NCBI RefSeq assembly: GCF_030463535.1
Contig: NC_132878.1
Coordinates: forward strand, 97,513,570-97,577,569
Length of the DNA stretch: 64,000 bases
From: Salminus brasiliensis
Lineage: Eukaryota; Chordata; Actinopteri; Characiformes; Bryconidae
Direction: 5' to 3'
Positions 13,328-27,300 of the stretch are shown one piece after another. The position numbers and the translations under genes were made by a program. The notes beneath the pieces were generated by a model, which was not told where the DNA came from, did no database searches, and saw nothing but the letters and a program-made list of their open reading frames with translations. Within the stretch, counting starts at the first letter, position 1. Each line of letters starts with the position of its first letter.

Positions 13328-13802
13328 TACCTTTGGTCAAGGATTAGTAAAATGTAATACTTATACTTTAGTCTAGTATTAGTGTAATTAAATAGCTGGA
13401 CTTTAGTCGAACATTAGTGAAACTGAATGTTTGTAGGTTAGTTTTACTAAAAGTCATTACTTGAAAACTTTACCCAAGTATTAGTACAGTTAGATACCTG
13501 TACTTTGGTCAAGTGAAAACCTGGACTCCAGTATTAGATATTCATCAGATATTCTACAAAATAAAAGACATATATGTGAAGTGTTGTTTTATTTCCTTTT
13601 TAAATAATTGGTCAGAAGGTCAAGTAAACTCTCCAGTTTTAAAGAATTTGATTTTTCTGCCAATTATTCGCTGGTTTAGGCTTTACGGCCTAAGACCTCC
13701 TCTGATACTGCTGATACTGTAACTCTGGCTGCACCTAAAAACCACAATCAGGATGTTTACTATAGGCTGTACCAAAGCTTGGTGTTGTTGTGTGTGTGTT
13801 AG

Positions 13803-14002
13803 GAAGCTCTGTCGGTGGTGAGTGAGGACCAGTCCATATTTGATCCAGCATTTGGCAGCGCTCAGACCGTGCACATGAAGGGGGAGATCTCGTCCCCGTC
13901 ACAGGCCATCTTCAGGCAGGGCTCAGAGGAGAGCTCAGAGTCCACAGAGCCAGACTGGACAACAAACCCAGCCAAAAGAGTGGATCACATCAACGGAGCC
14001 AG
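13803..14002 (+). CDS. fli1b: fli1b-like exon 2 (N-terminal region)
   Basis: Acceptor ...gtgttag, then GAAGCTCTG; donor GCCAG|gtggga. It starts in phase 0 and ends with two bases (AG) that the next exon completes to AGT. It encodes [18 protein letters not shown], the hallmark start of FLI1/ERG exon 2, then an acidic, serine-rich stretch and DHINGA, matching the NGSRES junction of FLI1. A (CA)n tract starts 8 bases after the donor. Confidence 0.93.
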
Positions 14003-14006
14003 GTGG

Positions 14007-14045
<39 letters not shown>

Positions 14046-17000
14046 TACTACCAGGAGTGGAAATACCTGAGTACTTTTCATTTACTTCAGTTACTGAGTT
14101 TCTGTACTTAAGTATTACTGTTGAAGACCGGTGCTCTACCCGCTGAAAGCGTGTACTCTCTAAACAAAAATGTTCTATATAGAACCATCCACCAAGCTGA
14201 AGAACCCTTTTACCATGCAAAGAACCACCGAATTGAACAGCTGCCTTTACCAAAGAACCCTTAAAGAACCTTTTTTATGAGACTATACTTTACCCAAACC
14301 TTAAATAAATGTACCTTAGTGTTAGTGAACCTGTACCTGTACCATCTAAGCAAAAAGGGTTCTATCTACTTCTATCAACTTTTTCTAAACGTTCTGTATT
14401 TGACCAGCCCCCAAACTAAAACTTTACTAAAGAACCCCTGTAATACCTGTACTGAATACCTGTACTTTAACGAGTATTAGTGAAACTGAATACCTGTACT
14501 TTAACGAGTATTAGTCAAACTGAATACCTGTACTCTAACGAGTATTAGTCAAACTGAATACCTGTACTTTAACGAGTATTAGTCAAACTGAATACCCGTA
14601 CTCTAACGAGTATTAGTGAAACTGAATACCTGTACTCTAACGAGTATTAGTGAAACTGAATACCCGTACTCTAACGAGTATTAGTCAAACTGAATACCTG
14701 TACTCTAACGAGTATTAGTCAAACTGAATACCCGTACTCTAACGAGTATTAGTCAAACTGAATACCTGTACTCTAACGAGTATTAGTCAAACTGAATACC
14801 TGTACTTTAACGAGTATTAGTCAAACTGAATACCCGTACTCTAACGAGTATTAGTCAAACTGAATACTTGTACTCTAACGAGTATTAGTGAAACTGAATA
14901 CCCGTACTCTAACGAGTATTAGTCAAACTGAATACCTGTACTCTAACGAGTATTAGTCAAACTGAATACCTGTACTCTAACGAGTATTAGTGAAACTGAA
15001 TACCTGTACTCTAACGAGTATTAGTCAAACTGAATATTTGTACTTTACTTACGTATTAGTGTGGTTAAATACTTGTAATTTAGTTAAGTATTAGTACAAT
15101 TAAAAACTCCTGAATTAGTAAAATGTAATACTTATACTTTAGCTGAGTATTAGTGCAATTAAATAGCTAGATTTTAGTGAAAGTGAATGTTTGTGCTTTA
15201 GTATTGCTAAAACTGATTACTTTTGAGTACTCTGAGTATTTGTGAAATTAAGCACTTGTACTTTAGTTAAGTATTCGTGAAACTGAATACCTGTACTTTA
15301 GTCAAGTATTAGTCAAACTGAATATTTGTACTTTACTTGAGTATTAGTGCAGTTAAATACATGTACTTTAGTTAAGTATTAGTACAATTAAATACCTGTA
15401 TTTTACTCCTGAATTAGTGAAACTGATTCCTTGTATTTGAGTATTAGTGAAACTGAATGTTTGTAGTTTAGTTTTACTAAAAGTCATTACTTAAACACTT
15501 TACCCAAGTATTAGTGTAATTAGATACCTGTACTTTGGTCAAGTAAAAACCTGGACTCCAGTATTAGTGAAATGTATTCCTTGTAATTTGAGTATTAGTG
15601 TAACTGAATACTTACACTTTAGTTGAGTTTTAGTAAAAACAAATACCAGTATTAGTAAGTATTAGTAAGTATTAGTGAGTATTAGTAAATATTAGTAAGT
15701 ATTAGTGAGTAGTAGTGAGTATAAGTGATTATTAGTGATTATTAGTGAGTATAAGTGATTATTAGTGAATATTAGTGAGTATTAGTGATTATTAGTAAGT
15801 ATTAGTGATTATTAGTGAGTATAAGTGATTATTAGTGAATATTAGTGAGTATTAGTGATTATTAGTAAGTATTAGTGAATATTAGTGAGTATTAGTGATT
15901 ATTAGTAAGTATTAGTGAATATTAGTGAGTATTAGTGATTATTAGTAAGTATTAGTGATTATTAGTGAGTATTAGTGATTATTAGTGAATATTAGTGATT
16001 ACTGCTTTTGGTCAAGGACTAGTAAAATGTAATACTTATATTTTAGTCTAGTATTAGTGTAATTAAATAGTTGGATTTTAGTGAAAGTGAATGTTTGTGT
16101 TATTAAATTAAATACTTGCACTTGTACTATAGTTGAGTATTAGTGAAACTGAATACCTGTACTTTAGTCAGGTATTAGTGAAATTCAGTGCTGCATTTTC
16201 ATTTAGAACAAGAGCTCCAAATCCTATTTCTCGACAGTTTATTTCCATTTATTGCAAATAACATTTTTTAAAGAAGTTAATATCTGAGTAAAAGTTTGAG
16301 AACTGTCTTAGCGTCCACAGGCCTGAACTCAATGATCAAACGATTTCTGGAACCACCTGTCCAAGACAGGAACTGTTGAAGAACAGCATTTGTGAAGTGT
16401 AATTAACTCAGAAAGGGAAGTTATGGCTGATTTGGCTCCGCAAGTGACCAGTTTCCTCTTCACGCCTGCTTTTCCCAGCACCGCCCGTGGTGAGAAGTCT
16501 TGGAACCAGAGCAAACAATATCGGACCTTAGCCTTGGCCCACAATTCCCATATGAACATTAAAATTAGTATTGACTCAATTACTGATTCAAAAGACGCAT
16601 GTGTGTAACTCCTCCTCGACTTCTACGAGGTGCAAGGTTTTGTTTGGATAGTGACAATTTAAATATTCAAAACTCAAAATAAATAAATACTATGCTTATT
16701 ATAAAGAGGAATTGTTGCCAATTACAGGTTTACTGATTAGGGAAGGTTATTAAATGTTATTGGGGACTGGACTGATCCCACTTTTCTGCGTATCTGCCTC
16801 AGTCGGGAGTCGCCAGTGGAGTGTAGTGGGGCTAAACGGAGTCGCCACATCAGCAGCAGTGATGGAAGCCAGCTGGGGTATCAGGGCTCATACCCACCAG
16901 AGCCCCGGGCCAGCCCCCAGGCACCCACGCCCCCCAGCAGCACCACAGAGGAGAAGAGAGTCATAGTCCCTGCAGGTGAGTCGACTCCAACTTACCCAGC

Positions 17001-20000
17001 CTCTTTACAAAGACTGTGACTCCCCTTTTACACAGTTTCTATAATCTCAATGTAGGTATTGTGATATACACTGAGGAGGCGGAGCTACAGTCTCTCATTA
17101 GGTTGAATAATAATTAATAACGCTCTAAATGTAGGTATTGTGATATACACTGAGGAGGAGGCGGAGCTCCAGTCTCTCATTAGGGTGAATATTAATTAAT
17201 AACGCTCTAAATGTAGGTATTGTGATATACACTGAGGAGGAGGCGGAGCTACAGTCTCTCATTAGGGTGAATATTAATTAATAACGCTCTAAATGTAGGT
17301 ATTGTGATATACACTGAGGAGGCGGAGCTACAGTCTGTCATTAAGAACTCTAAATTAACTCAGTTTAGCCCCACCCATTCAAACTGAAGTTATAATAACT
17401 GCTCTTTGGACATGATCCAACACAGGGTACCCAATCAGAACAGAGCTCATTTACATATATCAGTCTTAAAGGGACAGTCTGTTTAATTTTAAAGGTTGGA
17501 CATTTGTTATATAAACCTAATTCCCGACTGGTTTAGGTGTATAGACCCACACAGACGCTATAATTAGAGCTCTGGTGGAGACTGGAACAGAAGGTCAGTG
17601 TGGAGTTTAGAGTAACTGGGATTCACTCTGCTTTTGAGGGCCGTTAGAAGTAGAAGCAGCTTTCGGAGTCGCTCGCAGGCTGATATTTGGTAAGCATGCT
17701 TTAACCACAGACTCTTGCGTCACAGAGGAAGTTGATGTTGAGCGTGGAGAATGCCAGGTCAGTGGCATAGAAGGAGCTGTAATGGGAGGGGCGCACTTTT
17801 ATACTTGTCCACTTCCTTCCTGTCTGAGAGTTCAGCAGCAGCTATATTAAACGCTTTAACTGATCGCAGGAGGGACTGGAGAGACGATTGATTCTGAAAG
17901 CCAAGCAAGAACAGAGCATTTGCATAATCATGATCATTGAATGAGAAGCTTTACAGCTCCAGTAACTCGCTGTGGCTCCTTCCACATCTCTGATAACCTA
18001 ACCATTCCTGAGAGTTTCCAGGGCTTCTGCTCCCATTTCTACTCCAGTAGATGAAGGAGGACGTTCTCCTCAGCTCCATTTTAGTCGTGAATATTGATCT
18101 TCTGATTCTCTTCTCTGGGTTTCAGAGCCGGCCCAAGGCACATTCGAATTACGCAACTGCTTAGGGCCCCAACGCCACCAGGGGGCCCCAAAGAGCACCA
18201 AGATATCATGATAATAAAAAATACATATTTTAAAAATAACACTGAATAATAAAACTAAACTGTATTAAACAGATGAAATAGATTTTTATATTAATTTATT
18301 TTCATAGTTAACTCACCGATACTAGTTTATTCAATTCCTGCTGTTGGGTAAATGCAGATGTGCAGGGTGGTGGATAAAGGCCCGGGCCCTTCAGTGTATT
18401 GCGCAATACGGCCCGCTGGGTTTGAGTGGATGGTGTTGTGGTGGTTCAGCTGCTGGAGCTGCTTTACTGTAGATCCCTCCTCACCTCCCTGGAGCTACAG
18501 AGCTGAGAGATGCTGGAGGGGCTCAGAAGCTCCTCTGAAAAGTTCTAGAAGGTACTCGGTACTGTTTGGGTTCTACTCCACATTTACCTTTAGTGCTGGA
18601 ACAGCCCTTTAGCACTTTAGTCCCAAACTGAGGCAGCCAGTAGAAGAGCTGGTGGTTGGTGGTCAACCTGACGGTCTTCAGTTCTACCTGTGAAGTCCCA
18701 AACAGTGGGAGAGCTCGTTCAGAACCTACTGAGAGAACAATCCTGATTGGACAATTTGCTCTTTTTTAAATTTCACAAATTGCCACCAGGACCTACATAC
18801 AACATATGGACAAAAGTATTGGGACACCTGCTCATTTATTGTTTTTTCGGAAATCAATTAAAAAGGGTATTAAACAAGCTGATCCTGCTTCTGTTGGAGT
18901 AACTGCCACTACCGTCCAGGGAAGAAGACTTTCTACTAGATTCTAGAGGAGCATTGCTGTGAGGATTTGATTGCATTCAGTGACAAGAGTGCTAGTGAGG
19001 TCAGGATGTTGAATGATGATGATCGCAATCCCACCTCCACCACCCCCAGCTCCTCAACTCATCCCAAAAGTACTGGATGGAGCTCCACCACCATCATCAT
19101 TCCAGAGAACACAGTTCTTCCACTGCTCCACAGCTCTTCAATGCTGGGGGGGCTTTACACCCCCTCTCTAGCCCACGTCTGGCATTATTAGGCAGCATGG
19201 AGCCCATAGGTCCTATTCTATTGGCAGTACTTCTTCTCTACAGGGACTAGACAAGCTGTCTAAGTGCATTTGCACATCTATGTCATTAAGGCTGATTTGG
19301 CTCCGCGGCCGACCAGCTTCCTCTTCACGCCTGCTTTTCCCAGCATTGCACGTGGTGGGAAGTCTTGGAACCAGAGCAAAGACTCATTGGATGCTGGTAA
19401 AGGTTCCTTTGATGAGTTCGGTTCCAGGTAGAGTGAGTCACTCGAGGTAAACGTGATGTGTAGTAGATGTGAGGGCCGGGCCAGGCCTCGTTACGCCGGC
19501 TGAAGGGTTTCACTCTGACTCAAACACTCAACAGGATACTGAGCCGTCACTCAGGGACAGTGTTGAAGGTCGTGCTGGCGGCGTTTTTAGGGGACAGAAA
19601 AACGGGGTCATCGCATGAGGTGTGTCAGAGAGTGCCAGACATTATTTACATCTGACTCAATCAGAGCACATACTATATCTGACGCTAACGCTGCACTCAC
19701 AAATAGCGTTTTTTAATGAATGCAGATGCAGAGCCTCGCCTTGGATCTAGAGGAATAGAGGAGAATGCAGACGTTTCAGCAGCCGGTCACATTTTTTAAA
19801 GTGTTTTTTTATTAAATTAATTGACGTTATTATTTTCCAGTCTGTTCAATTCAGTAAATAAACAGAATAACAGTGTCTAAAATGTGCAGAAAATGTCATA
19901 TTTAAGTTCCTGTAGAGGATAAGTTCACTTTTTCACACTGAGAACATCAACAATTAACCCCACGAACTTTGAGTTTGGGGTGCACAAACTTTTGCACTAG

Positions 20001-21549
20001 ACTGAAACAGACTTCTACAGGTTTTAACAAACAAAGCCAATTGAACATTAACCATAACAGCCTCCAGACAGCCACATCTGGACACAGCCACTTACTGATT
20101 TTGTCCATTTTCCACATTTCAGTCCTAATAAGGTCATTAAAGCCGTGACTTAACACTTCTTTAATTAGCCTAGTGACCAAACTGTGCTCATCTGCACTAA
20201 TACACCCTATACAAGAGAGTCCTTAATAAAGGTGGAGGTTCTGGGTAGACACATGACTGGGTAAAGTGGTCTTTATATCCCACAAAAACCTTGTATCTTC
20301 ATTGTTGTTATTTTTTTTAATTGCTCTTTATACTGTATCAGAATTTCATGATTAAATGGACCAATCAAAACGACCTGGAAGTGAATGTTTTTCCACTGAC
20401 TTCCACTGAAAGTTAAGAAGTTTTCCCTTTCTTATATAGAACATTATTTGATGCACATTAAACCCATTTTAAACTCACTTTTTAAGGTTAAATATTTTTT
20501 TCTAGTAACCATAACCAACAACTTCAGCCTATATTATGAGGTTCCTCAGTACAGCCCTGATTTTTATAGATTTTTTATTTAATTATTTAAATTGGACTAT
20601 TTTAGTTGAACATATGAATGTGTTCTTATATCGAGTCATTGATTCATTGCAATATCGCTTTTACTTCATCCGGACCCTTAAAAAGGCAGGGGGCTCTTCA
20701 AAGGCAGTAGTTCACTATACACTGTAGAACCATCTAAACTCAAAGAACCGCTTTAAGCTTAATCAGCAGCTTCAGGATCATGCTGATGCTCCACTGACTG
20801 TAACAGGGGGAGAACGGCGTCTCCGTCATTCCCACTCCGGGCCGGAGTGCTGCTGCTGCTACTGCACTATGGAGGTTTGGTGGTGGAGCTGCAGGAGGAG
20901 AACCTCTCTCCAGAACTGCTGTGTAACGCTGCAGAACCCATAGAGTCATATTAGTGTAAAATCCTGTAGCATTACTCTACCACCTCAGCCCACATGCTGC
21001 TACACCTTCAGCTCTCAGCTTGTCCAGAAATGCATGTGTACAGCTGTCTGTCCATGAGGGGGTGCTAAAAAGCATGATCTGTATTCACAGCAGTGGAGTA
21101 ACAGTGAATTACTCTCCCCACCTGTAGGGGGAGCCCAGAAGCAAACAATACCAATTCTCACATAATTCTTCAAAAAGGAACCACTCTTGTAAATGGTTCT
21201 AGGAAGAACCAATAAGGGTTCTATTATAGTTACTGTCATTTGTTCCGTATTTTATAGAAGCCGGGTTTTATACAATCGGGTTAAGTCCGGCTAGCTCCTC
21301 TTCATCACCCCTTGCCTCTCTGTCCGCCTCAGATCCGGAGGTGTGGACGCAGGACCACGTGCGGCAGTGGGTGGAGTGGGCAATAAAGGAGTACGGCCTG
21401 GTGGACGTGGACGTGTCCCTGTTCCTTGCACTGGACGGCAAAGCCCTCTGCAAGATGGCCAAAGAAGACATGATGAGGCTAACCTCTGCATACAACACAG
21501 ACATCCTCCTCTCACACCTCAACTACCTCCGCCAGAGTGAGTGTCTCCG

Positions 21550-21601
<52 letters not shown>

Positions 21602-24271
21602 GCACAGAATTTACACACTTATGCATGGCCTAGTGTTACCTAGGGGGGCGGGGTGGTAATCAGAGGTGAACCTTAACTATGACAGCTAAGCCTTTAGCTG
21701 TACCACAATGCTAATTTCTACTAGCCCCCCTATGCGATTCTAGCTGTATGTTAGCGCTAAGCTAATGTCAGTGTACATTAACATGTTTTGGAGATTCCAG
21801 ACTAAACAGAAACCTTCAAAGCTTTAGGAAAAGGGAAGACCTTCATATGTTTAGTCCTGTATTTGAGCTCTTTTAGCTCTAATAACTGACCTAAATCTGC
21901 TGACAGCCTATCTAGAACCTCCAGAAGGACGAGAGCAGCTGCATCTGTACCCACAGCCCACCCACTGTAAATCAGAACATCATTGGTTGGTTCCTAATTA
22001 TGTTGGTGGTAAATCTGACGGCCTTCAGTTCTACCTGTGAAGTCCTGACCAATGGTAGAGCTGGATTAGCTGTATCTGCTCAGATACCACTGAGAGAACC
22101 ACCCTGGGCATTGGGCAGTTTTCTGCTTAGTGTTTCGCAAATTCGCAAATTTTCTGAACACCTAGAAGACCCTGAGTGGTCAGCACCGGTTTGAGATTCT
22201 TTTAAATATTAGTACTAATATTAGTACAGAAATAATACAGTTATGGTTGGAAATATACATCTATAACCCCAGACCATCAGCTAGAGGGTTGAAACCTGGA
22301 CACAACTGGTGGTTCCAACAGGACAGTGACCACAGAAACAAATCAGTGGAGGATGTGGAATGGAGAAAGTCGACTAACAAAGTCCTGACCTCAACCTTGT
22401 CAGAAATATGTGGACAGTGCTTAAAACTCATGTTTGTGTCAATTGGTTTGAGACAAATGTCCAACCAGAACTCTGCCAGAAGCTTGTTGATGCTACCATA
22501 GGCGTCTGGTCAAGCGTCTGGAACTTGCAAAGGGACATTTAACCAAATATTAGATGGGCTGTGTGGGTCATTTTGACCATATGTTGATTAGAAAACCCCC
22601 AAAAATAAAATTAAAGATAATTGATGTCACTCATTCTGCCCTGAAAAAAGGTCTAACCAATATTGCCAGGACCTTGAACTTAATTAATTATTTATCAATC
22701 AAAATAGCGTAAAAGTACAACATCCAATCAGCTGCTTGTTACTATGCAGGTTATACAGCTAGTCTGATTATTGCTGTTTACAAGCTCTCTGTGATTGGGC
22801 TAAATCTGCTTATTCCATGATCCCTGGTGTTCGGTGCTAAATGAAAAGAGTATGGTGATGTCATTTTCATGATAATGACACTATATCATCATATCACCTG
22901 ATTTTATTGAGATAAACAGAAATAAAGCTGATGTAGCGAATCATTCCAGAGCTGATTAGTGTCCTGTGAGCTCTCTGATCTCAGCACTACACTGCTAAAG
23001 TACACCGGTTGACCCTGTTGTCAGAAAACCACAGTGGAGTGTGTCTGTATTTATAGTCCTTCTGTTTGACCTACAGGTAGCCCCACCTTCTCCTATCCCA
23101 CCACCCCCACCAACACACAGCCACAGCCCAGACTACAGGTCAAAGCTGGTAAGTCAACAAACAAGCAGTTTATCCATCTTATACATGAAAGGGAACTAGC
23201 TTAAAGCAGCTCAAACAAGCATACACTATATGGACAAAAGTATTGGGACACCTGATCATTTCTATTTTCTTCTGAAATCAAGAGTATTAAAAAGAGCTGA
23301 TCCAGCTTCTGTTTGAGTAACTGTCTCTACTGTCCAGAGAAGAAGACTTTCTACTAGATTTTGGAGGAGGAGCATTGCTGTGTGGATTTGATTGCATTCA
23401 GCCACAATAGGTTTAGTGAGGTCAGGATGTTGGATGATGATGATGATGATCATCACCACCCCAACTCATCCCAAAAGTACTGGATGGAGCTCCACCACCA
23501 TCATTCCAGAGAACACAGTTCTTCCACTGCTCCACAGCTCCTCAATGCTGGGGGGCTTTCTACCCCTCTAGCCCACGCCTGTTTTTTTGCACATGTACTG
23601 TAAAAGAAAGTAAAATACTAGAAACTAGAGAATAAATCAGCAAAACCATGTTTCTTTAGGTTCACACTGGAGCTATGAGGGTAATGGAGCTTAGAAGTAA
23701 CGGAAGCTTATGTACACCAGTTAGCATGTTGCTAACTACAGGCCTGCATCACCAGACACACTCCTCAGACCTACTTCTGGGGTTTCTGACTCTCTTTAAC
23801 CAGAAACATAAAATAAAATAATATATAACATATATAATAATAATAAATAATATATAATAATATATATATTCAGTCATCTTAGCACTTTTGGTAGCACTAT
23901 ACTTTTGAAAGCTACCTACATATGCACTTCATGACACCCATAAGCACTGTGCCAGCCTTATAAGCCCCATGACCTGCATATGAAGCTATATAACAGTCTA
24001 TAACTAAAGAAAGTGTAAACTCAGAACGGCTGTGCAGCTTTAGGTGGTTTACACTTGCGAGCAGTTGCTAGGCTGTTGCTTTGTGGTCACCAGGGTGAGA
24101 CTGGTTTGCTGGGTGTTTCCTATGGTATTCCAGACAGTTGCTAGGCTGTTGCTATGTGGTCACTAAGGTGAAACTGTTTTTGCTAGGTGGTTTCTATGGA
24201 GTTACACATGACTTCTAACTTCACTCGGTAACACTTCACTGTTCATGAAGCTACATAAGCCTTTCCTGTTC

Positions 24272-24351
<80 letters not shown>

Positions 24352-27300
24352 CCCAATCAGCCATAACATTAAAACCTCTGCCAGCTGAAGTTAACACTGA
24401 TGACTGGCTCTTGTCTGTCGAGGGGTGGATCTACAGATCAGGCAGCGAGTGAACAGTCAGTTCTTGAAGGTGATGAAGGTGGTTGTTGAAGCAGGAAAAA
24501 TGGACAAGTGTAAGAATCTGAGACACTTTACCAAGAACCGAACTGTGATGTTCTAGACAACTGTGTCAGAACATCTCCAAAACATCAGGTCTTGTGGGTG
24601 TTCCCGGTATGCACCCACCTCACCTCACAGCTTACCATCTGCTGCTAAAGGATCTGCTGCCAGATACCACAAGACATCTTCAGAGGTCTTGTGGGGTCCA
24701 GGTCTTGACTGGTCAGAGCTGTTTTGGCAGCATGAGGTGGTTTTAATGTTATGGCTGATTAGTATATGTATACATTATATATATATAGTGTAATTTCTGA
24801 CCCTGTACGTGAGCCCAACCTTTTTTACTCTCATTATTACAGTACTGTTATAATTAACATCAGCTTCATGGGCCCTAAAGTAGAACCCTGTGGGATCCCA
24901 CAACACACGCTAACCTGAGCTGATAGTAAGGGTTCGAGAGGTTACTAAAAATCCCCTTCTCATCTTGCGAATACTGACATAAGCAGTTCACAAATACTCA
25001 AATACTGAAATGCTAGTCAGTGCCTATGACCTGTTATGGGTTATGACCATGGGACTATTCATTTAGATGACCCTAAGGGCTGTTAGGTCAGTGCGGTGTT
25101 ATTTACTTTATAAAAACACATTAAGCAGGTCCCTAGTGGTCTGCGAGGTAGTCTAGCCTGTCCCCTAGTGTCCGTACGGTCCTCCTGAGGGCGTTTTGGA
25201 CGTACTGGCTACATGGTGGTAAGATGGTTACACTTGTAAAAGCAGCATTTCATTTTCTTGCCCAGAGGGCATCAACCGAAAGACCTTCAAAGCCTTTTTC
25301 GTTTTTGCAGTTTCAGACAGGAAACAGCTGCACTGGGACAGGAAGTGGGGTATGGGTACCCAGTTAGGACACAATTGACTATTCTGTGGCAAATACATTT
25401 TACTACAACAAAAGGACACTCGCCCCAAGGGACTGTGGGTCATCTTCGGACCTCCTTGGGCTGTTTTGCTGCTTTGTTCTGGACGGCGTTGTTTCTCATG
25501 AGTCTTTAATGTAACGCTTCCTTCCTCGCACGGCCGCCTCTCCCCGCCGCCCCCCTTCAAAGCCCCCTTTTCCTGTAGAATCCCCCTCCGTTAACTCCTC
25601 TTATCTGGCTTTGTCTTGGCGCAGAAAACAACTTCGAGGAGATCAGCAGAAGGAACAGTTGGTCTTCAGGGGCACTGCCTGTGGCTCCCAAAGGTATGGC
25701 TACTCTCAGAGGAGGTCACCGGGTTCGCCCGTGTTGTTTTGGTTGCAGAGATGCTGCGTACACCATCTGGACCTATAGCAGTTTAGCCCCACCCATTCAG
25801 CCTACAGCAGTTTAGCTCCACCCACTCAGCCTACAGCAGTTTAGCTCCACCCATTCAGCCTACAGCAGCTTAGCTCCACCCATTCAGCCTACAGCAGCTT
25901 AGCTCCACCCACTCCACCTACAGCAGCTTAGCTCCACCCACTCCGCCTACAGCAGTTTAGCTCCACCCACTCCGCACACAGCAGTTTAGCTCCACCCACT
26001 CCGCCTACGGCAGTTTACCCCATCCATCAAGCCTATAGCAGTTTAGCTCCTCCCACTTAGCCTACAGCAGTTTAGCCCCACCCATTCAGCCTACAGCAGT
26101 TTAGCTCCATCCATTCAATTTACAGCAGTTTAGCTCCACCTACTCAGCCTACAGCAGTTTAGCTCCACCCATCCATTCACAAAAACATACTAATTTGTCC
26201 ATCCTGTTCCAACAGGTTCTCCAGTGGAGCAGCAGCACAATAGCAGGATCACAGAACCTCCATCGAGACCCCCTCAAGGTGAACCTCCTCTTTTGTACTG
26301 CTGTGAATGCAATATTACAGACACTTCCTTACAAAATAACCAACTTTAACCACGTCTCCGTTTTCAGACCCCTACCAAGCATTAGGCCCAATCAGCAGCC
26401 GGCTGGCAAACCCTGGTAAGGACTTCCAGACGATACCAAATAGAGTTACACAACCTGAGGCCAACTGTCACCCACAATTCTGTCAGAATCGGCACTGATA
26501 AAGCAACATCCATCAACGAGCCAAAACATTAAGACCACTCCCTGATGAAGTCAGTAGTGTTGAAGTGGGATCAGTGCTGCATGTGAGGGTCTGGGATCTC
26601 TGTCAGACGGTAACAGTCGAATAGTCCATGTATTGGATGTTGAGAGTTGAGCAACCAGGGTGAAGACCGGGTCAGCTCGTTATGTCCAGATGACTGGATC
26701 AGGGTGTCTCCCAAACAACTTCAAGGCCTTTGGGGGGGGGGGATGGGGGGGGGGTTCCCGCTGCAGAAGGCTGGGGAGTACATACTGAAGGTGGTCCGAG
26801 GAGGATCAGATCAAGAATTAGCAACGAGTGTCAGACCCAAGGCTCACTAATCCCATTTGGGCAGAACCAACAACATTCACACCTGGAGTTCTGCTGAACC
26901 CAAACATATGAATCCAAAATTAAGTTCTAAAAGCATTAGAACCTGGACCAGTGAGGACCTGGACCAGCATTACTACTCAGAACAGAGTTCGAATGGGGCT
27001 GTAAGGGTCTGCGTAGCCGCAGACTGGTCAGAATGCCCATGCCAACCCCTGTCCACCAACAAGCTTGGAGAAATTGAAGAAGCTGGCCTGGTCAGTGCCA
27101 GTGCCAGATACCATCTTTAGAGGTCTTGAAGAAAGGGCAGTTTTGGTGACAGATGGACAGAAGAACCAGAAGTGTGTAATAGACATTTAGGTGGTTATAA
27201 TGTTTTGGCTCATTGGTGTATTTGCTTCTCATTTTGGGTTTTTGAAAAGTGTTGGAGACTCAGGCTGGGGGGACAGTAGAACACCTGACTAGGCTCCACT

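Noticed and set aside
1-13802. First coding exon of fli1b
   Set aside because: No ATG-containing short exon ending in ...ATHAAR|gt could be supported; FLI1 and ERG first introns are usually very long, so it probably lies upstream of the window.
18967-19191. ORFs containing HPKSTGWSS and [14 protein letters not shown], also at 3437, 10949, 23361 and 51747
   Set aside because: They are translations of MITE family 1 in various orientations, not proteins.
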